From UBA9926 sp018645765 (GTDB lineage: Bacteria > Pseudomonadota > Gammaproteobacteria > Pseudomonadales > Azotimanducaceae): 64,000 bases of DNA. The DNA lies in the NCBI GenBank assembly GCA_949372755.1, contig CASIBO010000002.1:496001-560000 (forward strand), written 5' to 3'. Every line of letters begins with the position of its first letter. Positions within the stretch are counted from its first letter, which is position 1. The position numbers and the translations under genes are program-made. Below, piece by piece: positions 53,825 through 62,935 of the stretch. The notes under the pieces were generated by a model, which saw only the letters and a list, made by a program, of their open reading frames with translations, did no database searches and was not told the DNA's origin.

Positions 53825-55148
53825 ATATTTTGGAACTGATGGGATTCGTGGGCCGGTCGGAACGCCGCCGATTACAGCAGATTTTGTTTTGAAGCTTGGT
53901 TGGGCAGCGGGCAAAACCTTCTCGCCTTCGGGTGGCGGCAGCATCTTAATTGGAAAAGACACGCGCATATCAGGCTATCTGTTTGAGTCGGCTTTAGAGG
54001 CAGGCCTTGCGTCAGCGGGTGTCCACGTCACGATGCTGGGGCCGATGCCAACGCCTGCAGTGGCCTACCTTACTCGAGCGGTCTCAGCCGATGCGGGCAT
54101 TGTGATCAGTGCGTCCCACAATCCTTTCTCTGATAACGGTATCAAGTTCTTCTCCAGTGAGGGCCGGAAATTACCGGATGAAATTGAGCTCGAAATTGAA
54201 CGGTTAATCGATGAACCGATGACGACGGTAGCCTCGGCAGATCTTGGTAAAGCCGATCGGATGAACGATGCGGTAGGGCGCTACATTGAGTTTTGTAAGA
54301 CCACCTTTCCGCAATCATTGAATCTAAAACATCTGAAGTTGGTTGTAGATTGCGCGCATGGGGCGACTTATAAAATTGCGCCAGCAGTGTTTCAAGAGTT
54401 GGGCGCGCAGGTTATTGCAATTGGTTGCTCGCCCGATGGTTTGAATATTAATGAGGGTTTTGGCGCGACCAGCCCAGAAGCGCTTGCTGCGCGGGTTGTT
54501 CAAGAAGGCGCCGATCTTGGGATTGCGCTGGATGGCGACGGTGATCGTCTGGTTATGGTGGATCACCAAGGCGAGGTCGTTGATGGCGACGAGTTGTTGT
54601 TGATCATAGCGCTGCATCAGCAAGCTATAGGGCTGCTAACGGGCGGCGTTGTGGGGACGCTGATGAGTAATTTGGGTCTCGAAGTTGCGTTGAGAGATCG
54701 TGGCATTGGGTTTGCGCGGGCGCAGGTCGGGGATCGCTATGTTGTTGCCAAGCTTCTACAAGAAGGCTGGCGTTTGGGTGGTGAAGGCTCTGGTCATATT
54801 CTGTGCCTCGATCAGGCGACAACTGGCGACGGCGTGGTGTCGGCACTGCAGGTGCTCCGCGCAATAGCGGATCAAGGTAAGACGCTTGCTGAGCTGAAGT
54901 CTGCCATGACAAAATTTCCGCAGGTGATGATCAACGTGCGAGCAGTCAGCGCGAAGGTGATGCAAGATAATACGGTTCAATCTGCGGTCCGTGACGTCGA
55001 AGCGGTGCTAGGTGACAAAGGCCGGGTGTTATTGAGGCCCTCCGGAACCGAGCCGTTGATTCGGGTCATGGTTGAGGGAGAGGATGCACAACAAGTGAGG
55101 CGTCTCGCCGAGCAACTCGCCGCAGTGGTCGCAGCAAGCGAGGATTGA
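53817..55148 (+). CDS. glmM: Phosphoglucosamine mutase
   Basis: 443 residues from the ATG at 53817; the longer frame from 53745 lies inside folP. N-terminal RKYFGTDGIRG, the phosphoserine loop ISASHNPFSDNGIK, metal-binding DGDGDR and the C-terminal RPSGTEPLIRVMVEG. It converts glucosamine-6-phosphate to glucosamine-1-phosphate for UDP-GlcNAc. RBS GAGGAG upstream. Part of the folP-glmM-tpiA-secG run. Confidence 0.97.
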   Translation: MRKYFGTDGIRGPVGTPPITADFVLKLGWAAGKTFSPSGGGSILIGKDTRISGYLFESALEAGLASAGVHVTMLGPMPTPAVAYLTRAVSADAGIVISASHNPFSDNGIKFFSSEGRKLPDEIELEIERLIDEPMTTVASADLGKADRMNDAVGRYIEFCKTTFPQSLNLKHLKLVVDCAHGATYKIAPAVFQELGAQVIAIGCSPDGLNINEGFGATSPEALAARVVQEGADLGIALDGDGDRLVMVDHQGEVVDGDELLLIIALHQQAIGLLTGGVVGTLMSNLGLEVALRDRGIGFARAQVGDRYVVAKLLQEGWRLGGEGSGHILCLDQATTGDGVVSALQVLRAIADQGKTLAELKSAMTKFPQVMINVRAVSAKVMQDNTVQSAVRDVEAVLGDKGRVLLRPSGTEPLIRVMVEGEDAQQVRRLAEQLAAVVAASED

Positions 55149-55271
55149 AACTTAGACAGAGGTTCGTTAACATTCGCCGCCCGCATCAGGCAGGTCTGCG
55201 GGTGATGTAACATCATGGTGTAAGGGGCAATAGCCGATCAAAAAGGTTAGCCGGTAAAAGAGGTGGCCATA

Positions 55272-56009
55272 GTGGGTCCTTTGGTGGTGGCGAATTGGAA
55301 GATGAACGGCTCAGAACAGCTATTGAAAACGGTTGTTCGGGAAGTCGGTGGTTTAGCCGAGGCAACGGTTGTCTTGGCGTTACCAGCTGCGTACTTGTCT
55401 CTACCAAAAGGCTTTCCCGACACTTCGATTGAATGGGCAGGTCAAAACGTCCACTGGTTAGATTCTGGGCCTTATACGGGTGAAGTGAGTGTCGGCATGT
55501 TGGCCGAGTTAGGCGTTGGTTGGTGTTTGGTGGGTCATTCTGAGCGTCGGCAACACTTTGCGGAAACGGATGATTTGGTGCTTGCAAAGACCAAGGCCTG
55601 TTTAGAATTAGGAATTCGCCCTATTGTTTGCGTCGGCGAAAATTTGCAGGAGCGGAAGGCGGGTAAGGCTTTAGAGGTTGTGAGCCGACAGCTTTTAGCG
55701 GTGTTAAACGGTGTCCCAAGTGCGTTAGCGCAATGGATTGTAGTGGCTTATGAGCCGGTCTGGGCAATTGGCACCGGCGAAGAAGCCTCGCCAGAGATAG
55801 CACAAGAGGTTCATGAGGCGTTAAAGCGTGCGGCTCGGAGCAATATTAAGGCGCTTGAACTAAGGGTCTTGTATGGGGGCAGTGTAAACGCGGATAATGC
55901 AAGCGCCCTGATGCGTATGCCGGACGTCGATGGCGTTTTGGTTGGGGGGGCATCATTAGAAGCAGTTGGATTCAGGCGGCTTTGTGAGCAAGTCGCTGGG
56001 TCGGTATGA
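55272..56009 (+). CDS. tpiA: Triosephosphate isomerase
   Basis: 245 residues from the GTG at 55272, with GAGGTGG 5 nt upstream; a GTG three codons earlier overlaps that RBS. Family motifs: PLVVANWKMNGS (catalytic Lys), LVGHSERRQHF (His), VAYEPVWAIGTGE (Glu) and YGGSVNADNAS. It interconverts dihydroxyacetone phosphate and glyceraldehyde-3-phosphate. Placement before secG is typical of Pseudomonas-like genomes. Confidence 0.96.
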   Translation: MGPLVVANWKMNGSEQLLKTVVREVGGLAEATVVLALPAAYLSLPKGFPDTSIEWAGQNVHWLDSGPYTGEVSVGMLAELGVGWCLVGHSERRQHFAETDDLVLAKTKACLELGIRPIVCVGENLQERKAGKALEVVSRQLLAVLNGVPSALAQWIVVAYEPVWAIGTGEEASPEIAQEVHEALKRAARSNIKALELRVLYGGSVNADNASALMRMPDVDGVLVGGASLEAVGFRRLCEQVAGSV

Positions 56010-56077
56010 TGCTTTGATACCAAAGGAATTGGTTTAGAGGCGAACGCGACGGTTTAGCCGTGAGGTTGAGAAGAGCA

Positions 56078-56425
56078 ATGATGGATTTAGACTTATTTGA
56101 GCAATTGGTATTAGTGATCCACGTGATCGCAGCATTATCTGTGATTGGCCTGGTATTGATTCAGCAAGGCAAAGGGGCTGACATGGGCTCTGGATTTGGT
56201 GGCGGTGCCTCGAATACAGTGTTTGGCAGTGGCGGCGCGGGAAATTTTCTCACTCGGCTCACGACCTGGATCGCAATCGCCTTTTTTATTACGAGCTTTG
56301 GATTGGCTTATGTTGCCAAGCAGCGCTCTGAAACGATGAGTAATCAAGGGATACCTCAGGTTCAAGCAATCGAGGCGCCAGTGACCTCTGATGGGAAGGA
56401 TCAATCTGAGATTCCTGAGTTATAA
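56078..56425 (+). CDS. secG: Preprotein translocase subunit SecG
   Basis: 115 residues from the ATG at 56078 (GAGAAGAG upstream). Two membrane helices flank the conserved cytoplasmic loop VLIQQGKGADMGSGFGGGAS and NTVFGSGGAGNFL. It supports SecYE in protein export. It sits directly before tRNA-Leu as in E. coli and Pseudomonas. Confidence 0.96.
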   Translation: MMDLDLFEQLVLVIHVIAALSVIGLVLIQQGKGADMGSGFGGGASNTVFGSGGAGNFLTRLTTWIAIAFFITSFGLAYVAKQRSETMSNQGIPQVQAIEAPVTSDGKDQSEIPEL

Positions 56426-56433
56426 ACAGTTTA

Positions 56434-56520
56434 GCCGAAGTGGTGGAATTGGTAGACACGCTAGCTTGAGGGGCTAGTGGGGGAAACCCCGTGGAGGTTC
56501 AAGTCCTCTCTTCGGCACCA
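56434..56520 (+). tRNA. tRNA-Leu (anticodon GAG)
   Basis: 87 nt including CCA. The acceptor arms GCCGAAG/CTTCGGC pair; the anticodon loop TTGAGGG between CTAGC and GCTAG gives GAG; a long variable arm (GGGG...CCCC) identifies a class II leucine tRNA; the T-loop is GGTTCAAGTC. The same tRNA lies after secG in E. coli. Confidence 0.97.
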
Positions 56521-56575
56521 TCTGAATTTAAAGTACCATGGAAACACGAAAAGGGCAGTGTTTCTTTAATATAGG

Positions 56576-56604
56576 TTGACCGCTGTAGCGTGTAAACCTA
56601 TAAT
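56576..56604 (+). promoter_or_regulatory. Strong sigma-70 promoter of tRNA-fMet
   Basis: TTGACC (56576-56581), exactly 17 nt, TATAAT (56599-56604), then the GC-rich discriminator GGCGGCCC. The GC-rich discriminator is typical of promoters under growth-rate/stringent control. It starts a transcript that may run on into rimP-nusA-infB. Confidence 0.85.
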
Positions 56605-56619
56605 GGCGGCCCTTGTAGT

Positions 56620-56696
56620 TGCGGGGTGGAGCAGTCTGGTAGCTCGACGGGCTCATAACCCGTAGGTCGCGGGTTCAAATCCTGCCCCCGCTACCA
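56620..56696 (+). tRNA. Initiator tRNA-fMet (anticodon CAT)
   Basis: 77 nt including CCA. Anticodon loop CTCATAA on a stem with three consecutive G:C pairs (GGG/CCC), the hallmark of the initiator. Position 1 is T and position 72 is T, so the first acceptor pair is unpaired as required for an initiator, although most bacteria have C1/A72. It sits before rimP as metY does in E. coli. Confidence 0.96.
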
Positions 56697-56704
56697 CTTT
56701 TAGG

Positions 56705-56729
56705 AAAGCCCCATTTTGGGGCTTTTTGT
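56705..56729 (+). terminator. Terminator after tRNA-fMet
   Basis: AAAGCCCCA, loop TTT, TGGGGCTTT and further T residues. It may partly end tRNA transcription before rimP. Confidence 0.88.
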
Positions 56730-56840
56730 TTCAAGTCCTTCGGGTTTTGCTCGGAGAGTTGAAATCGACATGTAGCTGCCTTTGGTGCAGCAAACTAAGT
56801 GGGCGAGTAGGCCCATTTTTTTTAGGGGAAATGGACCATC

Positions 56841-57287
56841 ATGGGTGAGACGGGCTTAAGCAAGTTGATCGAGCCGGTGGTTCAGGAGTTGGGGTGTGAG
56901 CTCTGGGGCATTGAAAAATTGCAACAGGGTCGGCAGGTGGTTTTGAAGATCTATATCGAATCTGCTGAGGGAATTAATGTTGATGACTGTGCTCGCGTCA
57001 GTCGCCAGGTGAGCGCGATTTTGGATGTCGAAGATCCAATCCCGGGTGAGTATATGTTGGAGGTGTCATCACCTGGGGTGGAGCGGCGTTTGTTTAAGCC
57101 CGAGCACTTCAATGTGTGTAAAGGGGAGAAGGTTCAAATAACCCTGCGCCAGGCTTTTGATGGCCGGCGCAAGTTCAAGGGGTTGCTGTGTGGACTTGAA
57201 GACGAAGAGGTTGTGATCCGGGTTGATGATGCGCAAGAGATCGTGCTGCCGATGGACAGCATAGAGCGAGCGCGAGTATTGATGTAA
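56841..57287 (+). CDS. rimP: Ribosome maturation factor RimP
   Basis: 148 residues. Seen are LIEPVVQELGCELWGIE, VDDCARVSRQVSAILD, DPIPGEYMLEVSSPG and ERRLFKPEHF, all diagnostic of RimP. It acts in 30S subunit maturation. It is first of the rimP-nusA-infB-rbfA-truB-rpsO-pnp operon and begins 40 nt before nusA after its stop. Confidence 0.97.
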   Translation: MGETGLSKLIEPVVQELGCELWGIEKLQQGRQVVLKIYIESAEGINVDDCARVSRQVSAILDVEDPIPGEYMLEVSSPGVERRLFKPEHFNVCKGEKVQITLRQAFDGRRKFKGLLCGLEDEEVVIRVDDAQEIVLPMDSIERARVLM

Positions 57288-57327
57288 GTATAATAGCGAG
57301 AGTCTCGCATGAAGATGAGATCGATTC

Positions 57328-58812
57328 ATGAGTAAAGAAATCCTGTTAGTGGTTGAGTCCGTTTCGAACGAGAAGGGGGTTCCAGAAGAGATAATTTTCG
57401 ATGCGCTGGAAGTTGCATTAGCCACCGCGACCAAGAAACGCTATTCCGAAGAATCCGATGTCCGGGTTGCGATTGACCGAGAAACGGGTCTTTATGACTC
57501 GTTCAGGCGTTGGACTGTGATGGCGGATGATGAGCCGATTGAGTTTGAAGACGCGCAATTAACCATTGAGCAAGCTGGTGAGTTGCAGCCCGGGTTGGCT
57601 GCGGGTGATATCTATGAGATTGCGATTGACTCCGTTGAATTCGGCCGCATTGCTGCCCAAGCGGCCAAACAAGTAATCGTGCAAAAAGTTCGTGAAGCCG
57701 AGCGGGCCCAGGTGGTTGAAGCCTATCGCCACCGGATTGGGGAACTGTTGAACGGACAAGTCAAAAAAGTGACGAGAGAAGCTGTGATCGTTGATCTCGG
57801 TAACAATGCTGAAGCGATATTGCCTCGCGAAGAGTGGGTGCCCAGAGAAACCTTCAGAATTGGTGACCGACTCCGGGCGCTGTTGAAAGAGGTTCGGCCA
57901 GAAGCACGTGGGCCGCAGCTCGCAATGACGAGAACCTCCGCTGAAGTGTTAACCGAGCTGTTTAAAATAGAAGTGCCAGAAGTAGCCGATGGCATCATTG
58001 AGATTCTTGGCGCGGCCCGGGATCCCGGGTCTCGCGCTAAAATTGCCGTTAAAACGAACGATGGTCGTATTGATCCTGTAGGCGCTTGTGTAGGGATGCG
58101 CGGCTCGAGAGTTCAAGCCGTATCGGGTGAACTTGGCAATGAGCGTATTGATATCGTGCTTTGGGATGACAATATTGCGCAGCTGGCCATTAATGCGATG
58201 GCGCCTGCTGAGGTGGTTTCGATTGTTGTCGATGAAGAGACGCACAGCATGGATATTGCGGTGTCCGAAGACAACCTGGCACAAGCCATTGGGCGAGGCG
58301 GGCAAAATGTTAAATTAGCAAGTGAACTAACCGGCTGGTCTTTGAATATAATGACCGAAGCTGAGGCGGCTGAGAAACAAGAGCAAGAGGCCGGCTCGGT
58401 TGTTACTAATTTCATGGAGCAGCTGGATGTCGATGAAGATGTCGCAATCGTTCTGCTAGAAGAGGGCTTTACCTCGTTAGAAGAAATAGCGTACGTCCCC
58501 ATTGATGAAATGGTGGCCATTGAAGGGTTTGATATCGATATTGTCGAGGAACTCAGGACGCGGGCTAGAAACACCATCACCAATCGTGAGTTGGCTGATG
58601 AAGCTAACCGTAGTACACAAGAGCCCGCAGAAGACCTTTTAACGATGGATGGTATGACGACGAAGTTAGCCTATGATTTGGCGGCGATGGGCATTATCAC
58701 GATGGAAGACCTCGCAGAACAAGCGGTCGATGACATTATGGAAATAGAGTCGATGACCGAAGCGATGGCGGGTGAAATTATTATGACGGCTCGTGCGCCG
58801 TGGTTCGAGTAA
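57328..58812 (+). CDS. nusA: Transcription termination/antitermination factor NusA
   Basis: 494 residues, the normal gammaproteobacterial length. N-terminal RNA polymerase-binding domain, S1 domain (GQVKKVTREAVIVDLGNNAE), two KH domains (GRGGQNVKLASELTGW in the second) and two acidic C-terminal repeats. It regulates pausing, rho-independent termination and antitermination. Its ATG follows rimP closely. Confidence 0.97.
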   Translation: MSKEILLVVESVSNEKGVPEEIIFDALEVALATATKKRYSEESDVRVAIDRETGLYDSFRRWTVMADDEPIEFEDAQLTIEQAGELQPGLAAGDIYEIAIDSVEFGRIAAQAAKQVIVQKVREAERAQVVEAYRHRIGELLNGQVKKVTREAVIVDLGNNAEAILPREEWVPRETFRIGDRLRALLKEVRPEARGPQLAMTRTSAEVLTELFKIEVPEVADGIIEILGAARDPGSRAKIAVKTNDGRIDPVGACVGMRGSRVQAVSGELGNERIDIVLWDDNIAQLAINAMAPAEVVSIVVDEETHSMDIAVSEDNLAQAIGRGGQNVKLASELTGWSLNIMTEAEAAEKQEQEAGSVVTNFMEQLDVDEDVAIVLLEEGFTSLEEIAYVPIDEMVAIEGFDIDIVEELRTRARNTITNRELADEANRSTQEPAEDLLTMDGMTTKLAYDLAAMGIITMEDLAEQAVDDIMEIESMTEAMAGEIIMTARAPWFE

Positions 58813-58847
58813 CGAACGCCCAGCACCAGCAACAAGGGGAATAAAGT

Positions 58848-61526
58848 ATGGCTGAGACAACGGTAAAACAGCTGGCAGAAGCAGTAGGAACGCCTGTTGA
58901 CCGTTTGCTACAGCAAATGAAAGACGCGGGCTTGCCTCAAGCCGCTGAAACAGATGTTGTGGCAGAAGCGCAAAAAGAGTCGTTGCTTGCATACCTCAAG
59001 CGAAGTCATGGTGAAGAGACAGATGGTCCTAAAAAAATCACGCTCAAACGCCGTACCTTAAGCACGATCAAAGCGGGCGGTAGCGCAGGACGCGGTCGGA
59101 CCGTGAACGTTGAAGTGCGTAAAAAGCGCACCTATGTGCGTCGGGATGATGCCGAAGTTGGCGCCGAGATAATCCCTGAGGTAATCCCTGAGGTAATCCC
59201 TGAGGTCGTCGCCGAGGCTGCGCCGGTTATTGTTGAAGAAGAGGTGATTGTTGCGCCCGTTGTCGAGGCGGTTCAGCCGGCTGAAGCTGAAAGTGATCCT
59301 GAAGTTGATGCGGCGCCGAAGTCAATGGATCCTGAGGCGATTCGTCGAGCCGCTTTCATTGCTTCTGAAAAAGAAGCTGAAGCTCGCAAAAACGTTTTAA
59401 AAGAACGCGAAGAGAAAGCTGCGGCAGAAGCAGCAGAAAAAGCGAAGCAAGCCGAAGTCATCAAAGCAAAATCGACCAAGCCCGATGCTGTGAAAGAATC
59501 CGATGATAAGGCGGGTTCTCGTAAGGACAAGCGCGATCGAAAAGAGATCGATATCGATGAAATTCAGCAGAAGAAAGCCAAGCATGGTAATCGTAAAAAG
59601 CGCGTAGAAGAGCTCCAGGTTGAAGAGGTCGATGACATTTTGATCGCGCCAGGCGCTGAACTTGAAGATGATTTGACGCCGACAACGCTTGGGCTGACGG
59701 GGGTTGCGCGATCTAAACGAGCCGCAGCACCGAAGGCTGGGCCACGGCATCAGTTTAATGCGCCGACCCAAGACCAAGTAAGAGATGTCGAAATTGGCGA
59801 GTCCATTACGATTTCGCAGTTGTCGCAACGGATGTCGATTAAAGCGCGAGATGTCATCAAGTACTTAATGGGGCTGGGGGTCATGGCGGACATGAACGCC
59901 GCGATCGATCAAGAAACGGCTATTTTGGTCGTTGAAGAGTTTGGCCACAAAGTGAAATTGTTGGATGCAAATGAGGTTGAAACGTCTTTGTTAGAAGCCC
60001 TGGTTTACGATTCCGAAGCTGAAGCGCGATCGCCAGTTGTCACCGTAATGGGGCATGTTGATCATGGAAAAACCTCGCTCTTAGATTATATTCGGAGCGC
60101 TGAAGTGGCAGGCGGCGAAGCCGGCGGGATTACGCAACATATCGGCGCTTATCGAGTTAAGACCAAGCTGGGCGAGATTTGCTTTATTGATACGCCTGGA
60201 CACGCCGCGTTTTCCGCAATGCGTGCCCGGGGCGCAAGTGCGACCGATATCATAATCTTGGTCGTTGCGGCCGATGATGGCGTGATGCCGCAAACTGAAG
60301 AAGCCATTAACCATGCTAAGAGTGCAGGGGTACCTTTGGTCGTTGCGATTAATAAAATGGATAAAGAAGGGGCCGATATCGATCGGGTAAAGAACGAATT
60401 GGCGGCTAAAAATGTGATCCCTGAAGACTGGGGAGGGGACACGCAATTCCTGCCGGTTTCAGCGTTAACGGGCGATGGGGTTGATGCCTTGCTCGAAGCG
60501 GTACTCTTACAGGCTGAATTATTAGAACTGACGGCAGTGAAAGAAGGCCCGGCGCAAGGCGTGGTAATTGAGTCTCGGCTTGATAAAGGAAAAGGCGCTG
60601 TTGCAACGTTATTGGTGCAAAACGGTACTTTGTCTCGAGGCGATATTGTGGTTGCGGGTGAGAATTTTGGACGCGTTCGCGCCGTTACCGATGAGCATGG
60701 ACAGACTCTGGCATCTGCTGGCCCGGCAACCCCCGTTTCGATTCAGGGGTTAAACGGGACACCTGGGGCGGGAGATCCGTTTACAGTCACGAAAGATGAA
60801 AAGGCGGCAAGAGAAGTCGCAGAGTTTCGGCGTGAAAAACAAAAGGCCGAACGACTTGCAACGCCTGTTGTTTCTCTGGATAACTTGTTGGAGAATTTTG
60901 GCGCTCAGGCGGTGCAATCACTCAATATCGTAGTGAAAGCCGATGTGCGTGGGTCCCTCGAAGCCATTGTTTCTGCGCTGCATGACCTTGGCAATGACGA
61001 GGTAAAAGTGAATGTAATCTCCTCTGGCGTGGGCGGTATCTCCGAGAATGACGTGAATTATGCGTTGACCGCGCAAGCGGTTATTTTTGGCTTTAATGTT
61101 CGAGCAGAGTCTTCAGCAAAACGCCTGGTTGACGCAGAAAGCTTAGATCTCAGATATTACAAAGTCATTTACGATCTTGTGGATGATGTCAGAGATGCTC
61201 TGAGCGGGATGTTAGCGCCAGAGATTCGGGAAGATATTGTGGGCATCGCTGAGGTCAAAGACGTTTTTGATAGCAAGAAGTTTGGTTCAATTGCGGGCTG
61301 CATGGTGATCGAAGGCACGGTCCATCGGCGCAAGAAGATTCGTGTGTTGCGGGATAATGTTGTGATCTATGAAGGGGAGCTTGAAAGTCTCAGGCACTTC
61401 AAGGATGAAGTGGAATCCATTCGCAGTGGGACCGAGTGCGGTATTGGCGTGAAAAACTATAACGATGTTCGGGTTAAAGACCAGATCGAAGTATTTGATA
61501 CCCGAGAGGTCGCGCGGCAGTTGTAA
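58848..61526 (+). CDS. infB: Translation initiation factor IF-2
   Basis: 892 residues. A long charged, repetitive N-terminal region (residues about 1-390) includes an EVIP repeat and an EKAAAEAAEKAK stretch, followed by the GTPase domain with GHVDHGKTS (G1), DTPGHAAF (G3) and NKMDKE (G4), and the C-terminal fMet-tRNA-binding domains. IF-2 places initiator tRNA, encoded just upstream, on the 30S subunit. An internal start producing a shorter form is possible but not evident. Confidence 0.97.
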   Translation: MAETTVKQLAEAVGTPVDRLLQQMKDAGLPQAAETDVVAEAQKESLLAYLKRSHGEETDGPKKITLKRRTLSTIKAGGSAGRGRTVNVEVRKKRTYVRRDDAEVGAEIIPEVIPEVIPEVVAEAAPVIVEEEVIVAPVVEAVQPAEAESDPEVDAAPKSMDPEAIRRAAFIASEKEAEARKNVLKEREEKAAAEAAEKAKQAEVIKAKSTKPDAVKESDDKAGSRKDKRDRKEIDIDEIQQKKAKHGNRKKRVEELQVEEVDDILIAPGAELEDDLTPTTLGLTGVARSKRAAAPKAGPRHQFNAPTQDQVRDVEIGESITISQLSQRMSIKARDVIKYLMGLGVMADMNAAIDQETAILVVEEFGHKVKLLDANEVETSLLEALVYDSEAEARSPVVTVMGHVDHGKTSLLDYIRSAEVAGGEAGGITQHIGAYRVKTKLGEICFIDTPGHAAFSAMRARGASATDIIILVVAADDGVMPQTEEAINHAKSAGVPLVVAINKMDKEGADIDRVKNELAAKNVIPEDWGGDTQFLPVSALTGDGVDALLEAVLLQAELLELTAVKEGPAQGVVIESRLDKGKGAVATLLVQNGTLSRGDIVVAGENFGRVRAVTDEHGQTLASAGPATPVSIQGLNGTPGAGDPFTVTKDEKAAREVAEFRREKQKAERLATPVVSLDNLLENFGAQAVQSLNIVVKADVRGSLEAIVSALHDLGNDEVKVNVISSGVGGISENDVNYALTAQAVIFGFNVRAESSAKRLVDAESLDLRYYKVIYDLVDDVRDALSGMLAPEIREDIVGIAEVKDVFDSKKFGSIAGCMVIEGTVHRRKKIRVLRDNVVIYEGELESLRHFKDEVESIRSGTECGIGVKNYNDVRVKDQIEVFDTREVARQL
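59166..59201 (+). repeat. 12-bp tandem repeat inside infB (3 units)
   Basis: Three in-frame units close to GAGGTAATCCCT encode EIIP-EVIP-EVIP in the flexible N-terminal region of IF-2. Copy-number change would keep the frame. Confidence 0.9.
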
Positions 61527-61545
61527 TACTGCCGATAAAATAGAA

Positions 61546-61926
61546 ATGGACGCACATTTTAAGCGCACCGATAGAGTTGCTGAGCAAATCCAAAAGATCT
61601 TAGCGGTTCTGATCCACAAGGAGCTGAAAGATCCTCGGCTTGGTATGGTGACGATCAATGAGGTTCGGGTCTCCAAAGATCTGGCGTATGCAGAGGTTTT
61701 TTTTACCGTCTTTCCTGATGAGCGTGCTGAAGAAGCGGGTCAATTGCTCGGTAACGCCAGCAGCTTTTTGAGGAAGCTCTTAGCAAGGCAGTTGACCACG
61801 CGCATCACGCCAAAACTGCGCTTTAGCTATGATGCGAGCTTGGTTCAGGGTGAAAAGATAACCCGAGCATTAATGGCTGATCGCAAGGCTCGATCGCCCC
61901 AAGAGGAAGAAGATTTTGGGTCGTAG
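61546..61926 (+). CDS. rbfA: 30S ribosome-binding factor RbfA
   Basis: 126 residues from the ATG at 61546; a longer frame from 61465 lies inside infB. Pattern: FKRTDRVAEQIQKILAVLIH, KELKDPRLGMVTINEVRVSK and FFTVFPDERAEE. It is a KH-fold protein needed for 16S rRNA maturation and cold adaptation. The 3' end overlaps truB by 11 nt. Confidence 0.96.
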   Translation: MDAHFKRTDRVAEQIQKILAVLIHKELKDPRLGMVTINEVRVSKDLAYAEVFFTVFPDERAEEAGQLLGNASSFLRKLLARQLTTRITPKLRFSYDASLVQGEKITRALMADRKARSPQEEEDFGS

Positions 61927-62842
61927 TCGACGGAAGGGCCGAGTTATTGACGGCATATTGTTGCTGGACAAACCAGCTGGAATAACGTCAAATGGCGCGC
62001 TCCAAAGGGTTAAACACCTTTATGGCGCAGCAAAAGCGGGCCATACCGGCAGTTTAGACCCCATCGCAACAGGCGTCCTCCCGATTTGTTTTGGGGAAGC
62101 AACTAAGTTCTCTCAGTTTCTATTGGATGCCGATAAGGGTTACATCGCGACGATCCAGTTAGGCGTTCGTACGACAACGGGTGATAGCGAAGGCGACATT
62201 GTATACGAGCGGAGCGTGCCCGAATTAAGTGATGAGGCGATCGAATCGTGTTTAGACTCGTTCAGAGGGGAGATAGATCAGATCCCTTCAATGTACTCGG
62301 CAATTAAGTTGAATGGGCAGCCGCTGTATAAGCTAGCCCGACAAGGTATAGAAGTAGAGCGGCAGCCAAGGCGAGTGACGATCATGATGCTGACGCTGCT
62401 AGAGCGGACACATGATCAGTGGGTTTTGAATATTACTTGCACCAAAGGGACCTATGTTCGCTCGCTCGCGGAAGACATTGGTGAGTTGATAGGATGCGGC
62501 GCGCATGTTGTTGGATTGAGACGCAGGCAGGCGGGACCGTTTGCAATTGAGGAAACCTGCACGCTGGAAAAACTGGAAGGTTTGAAGGCAGAAAACGGCG
62601 AGCGGGCTCTGGATGAGACGTTGTTGCCGGTATCAGCGGCGGTGGCGGATTATCCGGTTATTGAAATGACCGCATTAACTGCCAGCTATTTTGTTCAGGG
62701 GCAGCCTGTTCAAATTGCAGGGGTAATCGAAGAAGGTTTGGTCTCAGTCTATTCTGAGGCGATAGATGACAAGATTTTTGTCGGTGTCGGGGAGATTCTC
62801 GATGACGGCAAGATTGCGCCGCGGCGATTAATCGCGACGTAA
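61916..62842 (+). CDS. truB: tRNA pseudouridine-55 synthase TruB
   Basis: 308 residues from a TTG start that overlaps rbfA; GAGGAAGAAG in the rbfA end is the RBS. The catalytic Asp is in HTGSLDPIATGVLPICFGEA; the PUA-like end is present. It converts U55 to pseudouridine in tRNA. Its frame continues the conserved operon order. Confidence 0.96.
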   Translation: MGRSRRKGRVIDGILLLDKPAGITSNGALQRVKHLYGAAKAGHTGSLDPIATGVLPICFGEATKFSQFLLDADKGYIATIQLGVRTTTGDSEGDIVYERSVPELSDEAIESCLDSFRGEIDQIPSMYSAIKLNGQPLYKLARQGIEVERQPRRVTIMMLTLLERTHDQWVLNITCTKGTYVRSLAEDIGELIGCGAHVVGLRRRQAGPFAIEETCTLEKLEGLKAENGERALDETLLPVSAAVADYPVIEMTALTASYFVQGQPVQIAGVIEEGLVSVYSEAIDDKIFVGVGEILDDGKIAPRRLIAT

Positions 62843-62893
62843 TAACGGCAGGGCATCTGCAAATATGCGCGGATGCACCGGTTCAATGAAGGA

Positions 62894-62911
62894 AGTTGCG
62901 TTAACGTAACT
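62894..62911. promoter_or_regulatory. Imperfect palindrome in the rpsO leader
   Basis: AGTTGCGTTAACGTAACT is self-complementary at 16 of 18 positions and ends 24 nt before the rpsO start. It can form an RNA stem next to the RBS. Confidence 0.45.
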
Positions 62912-62935
62912 GCATATTAATAAAAAGGAGGCCAC

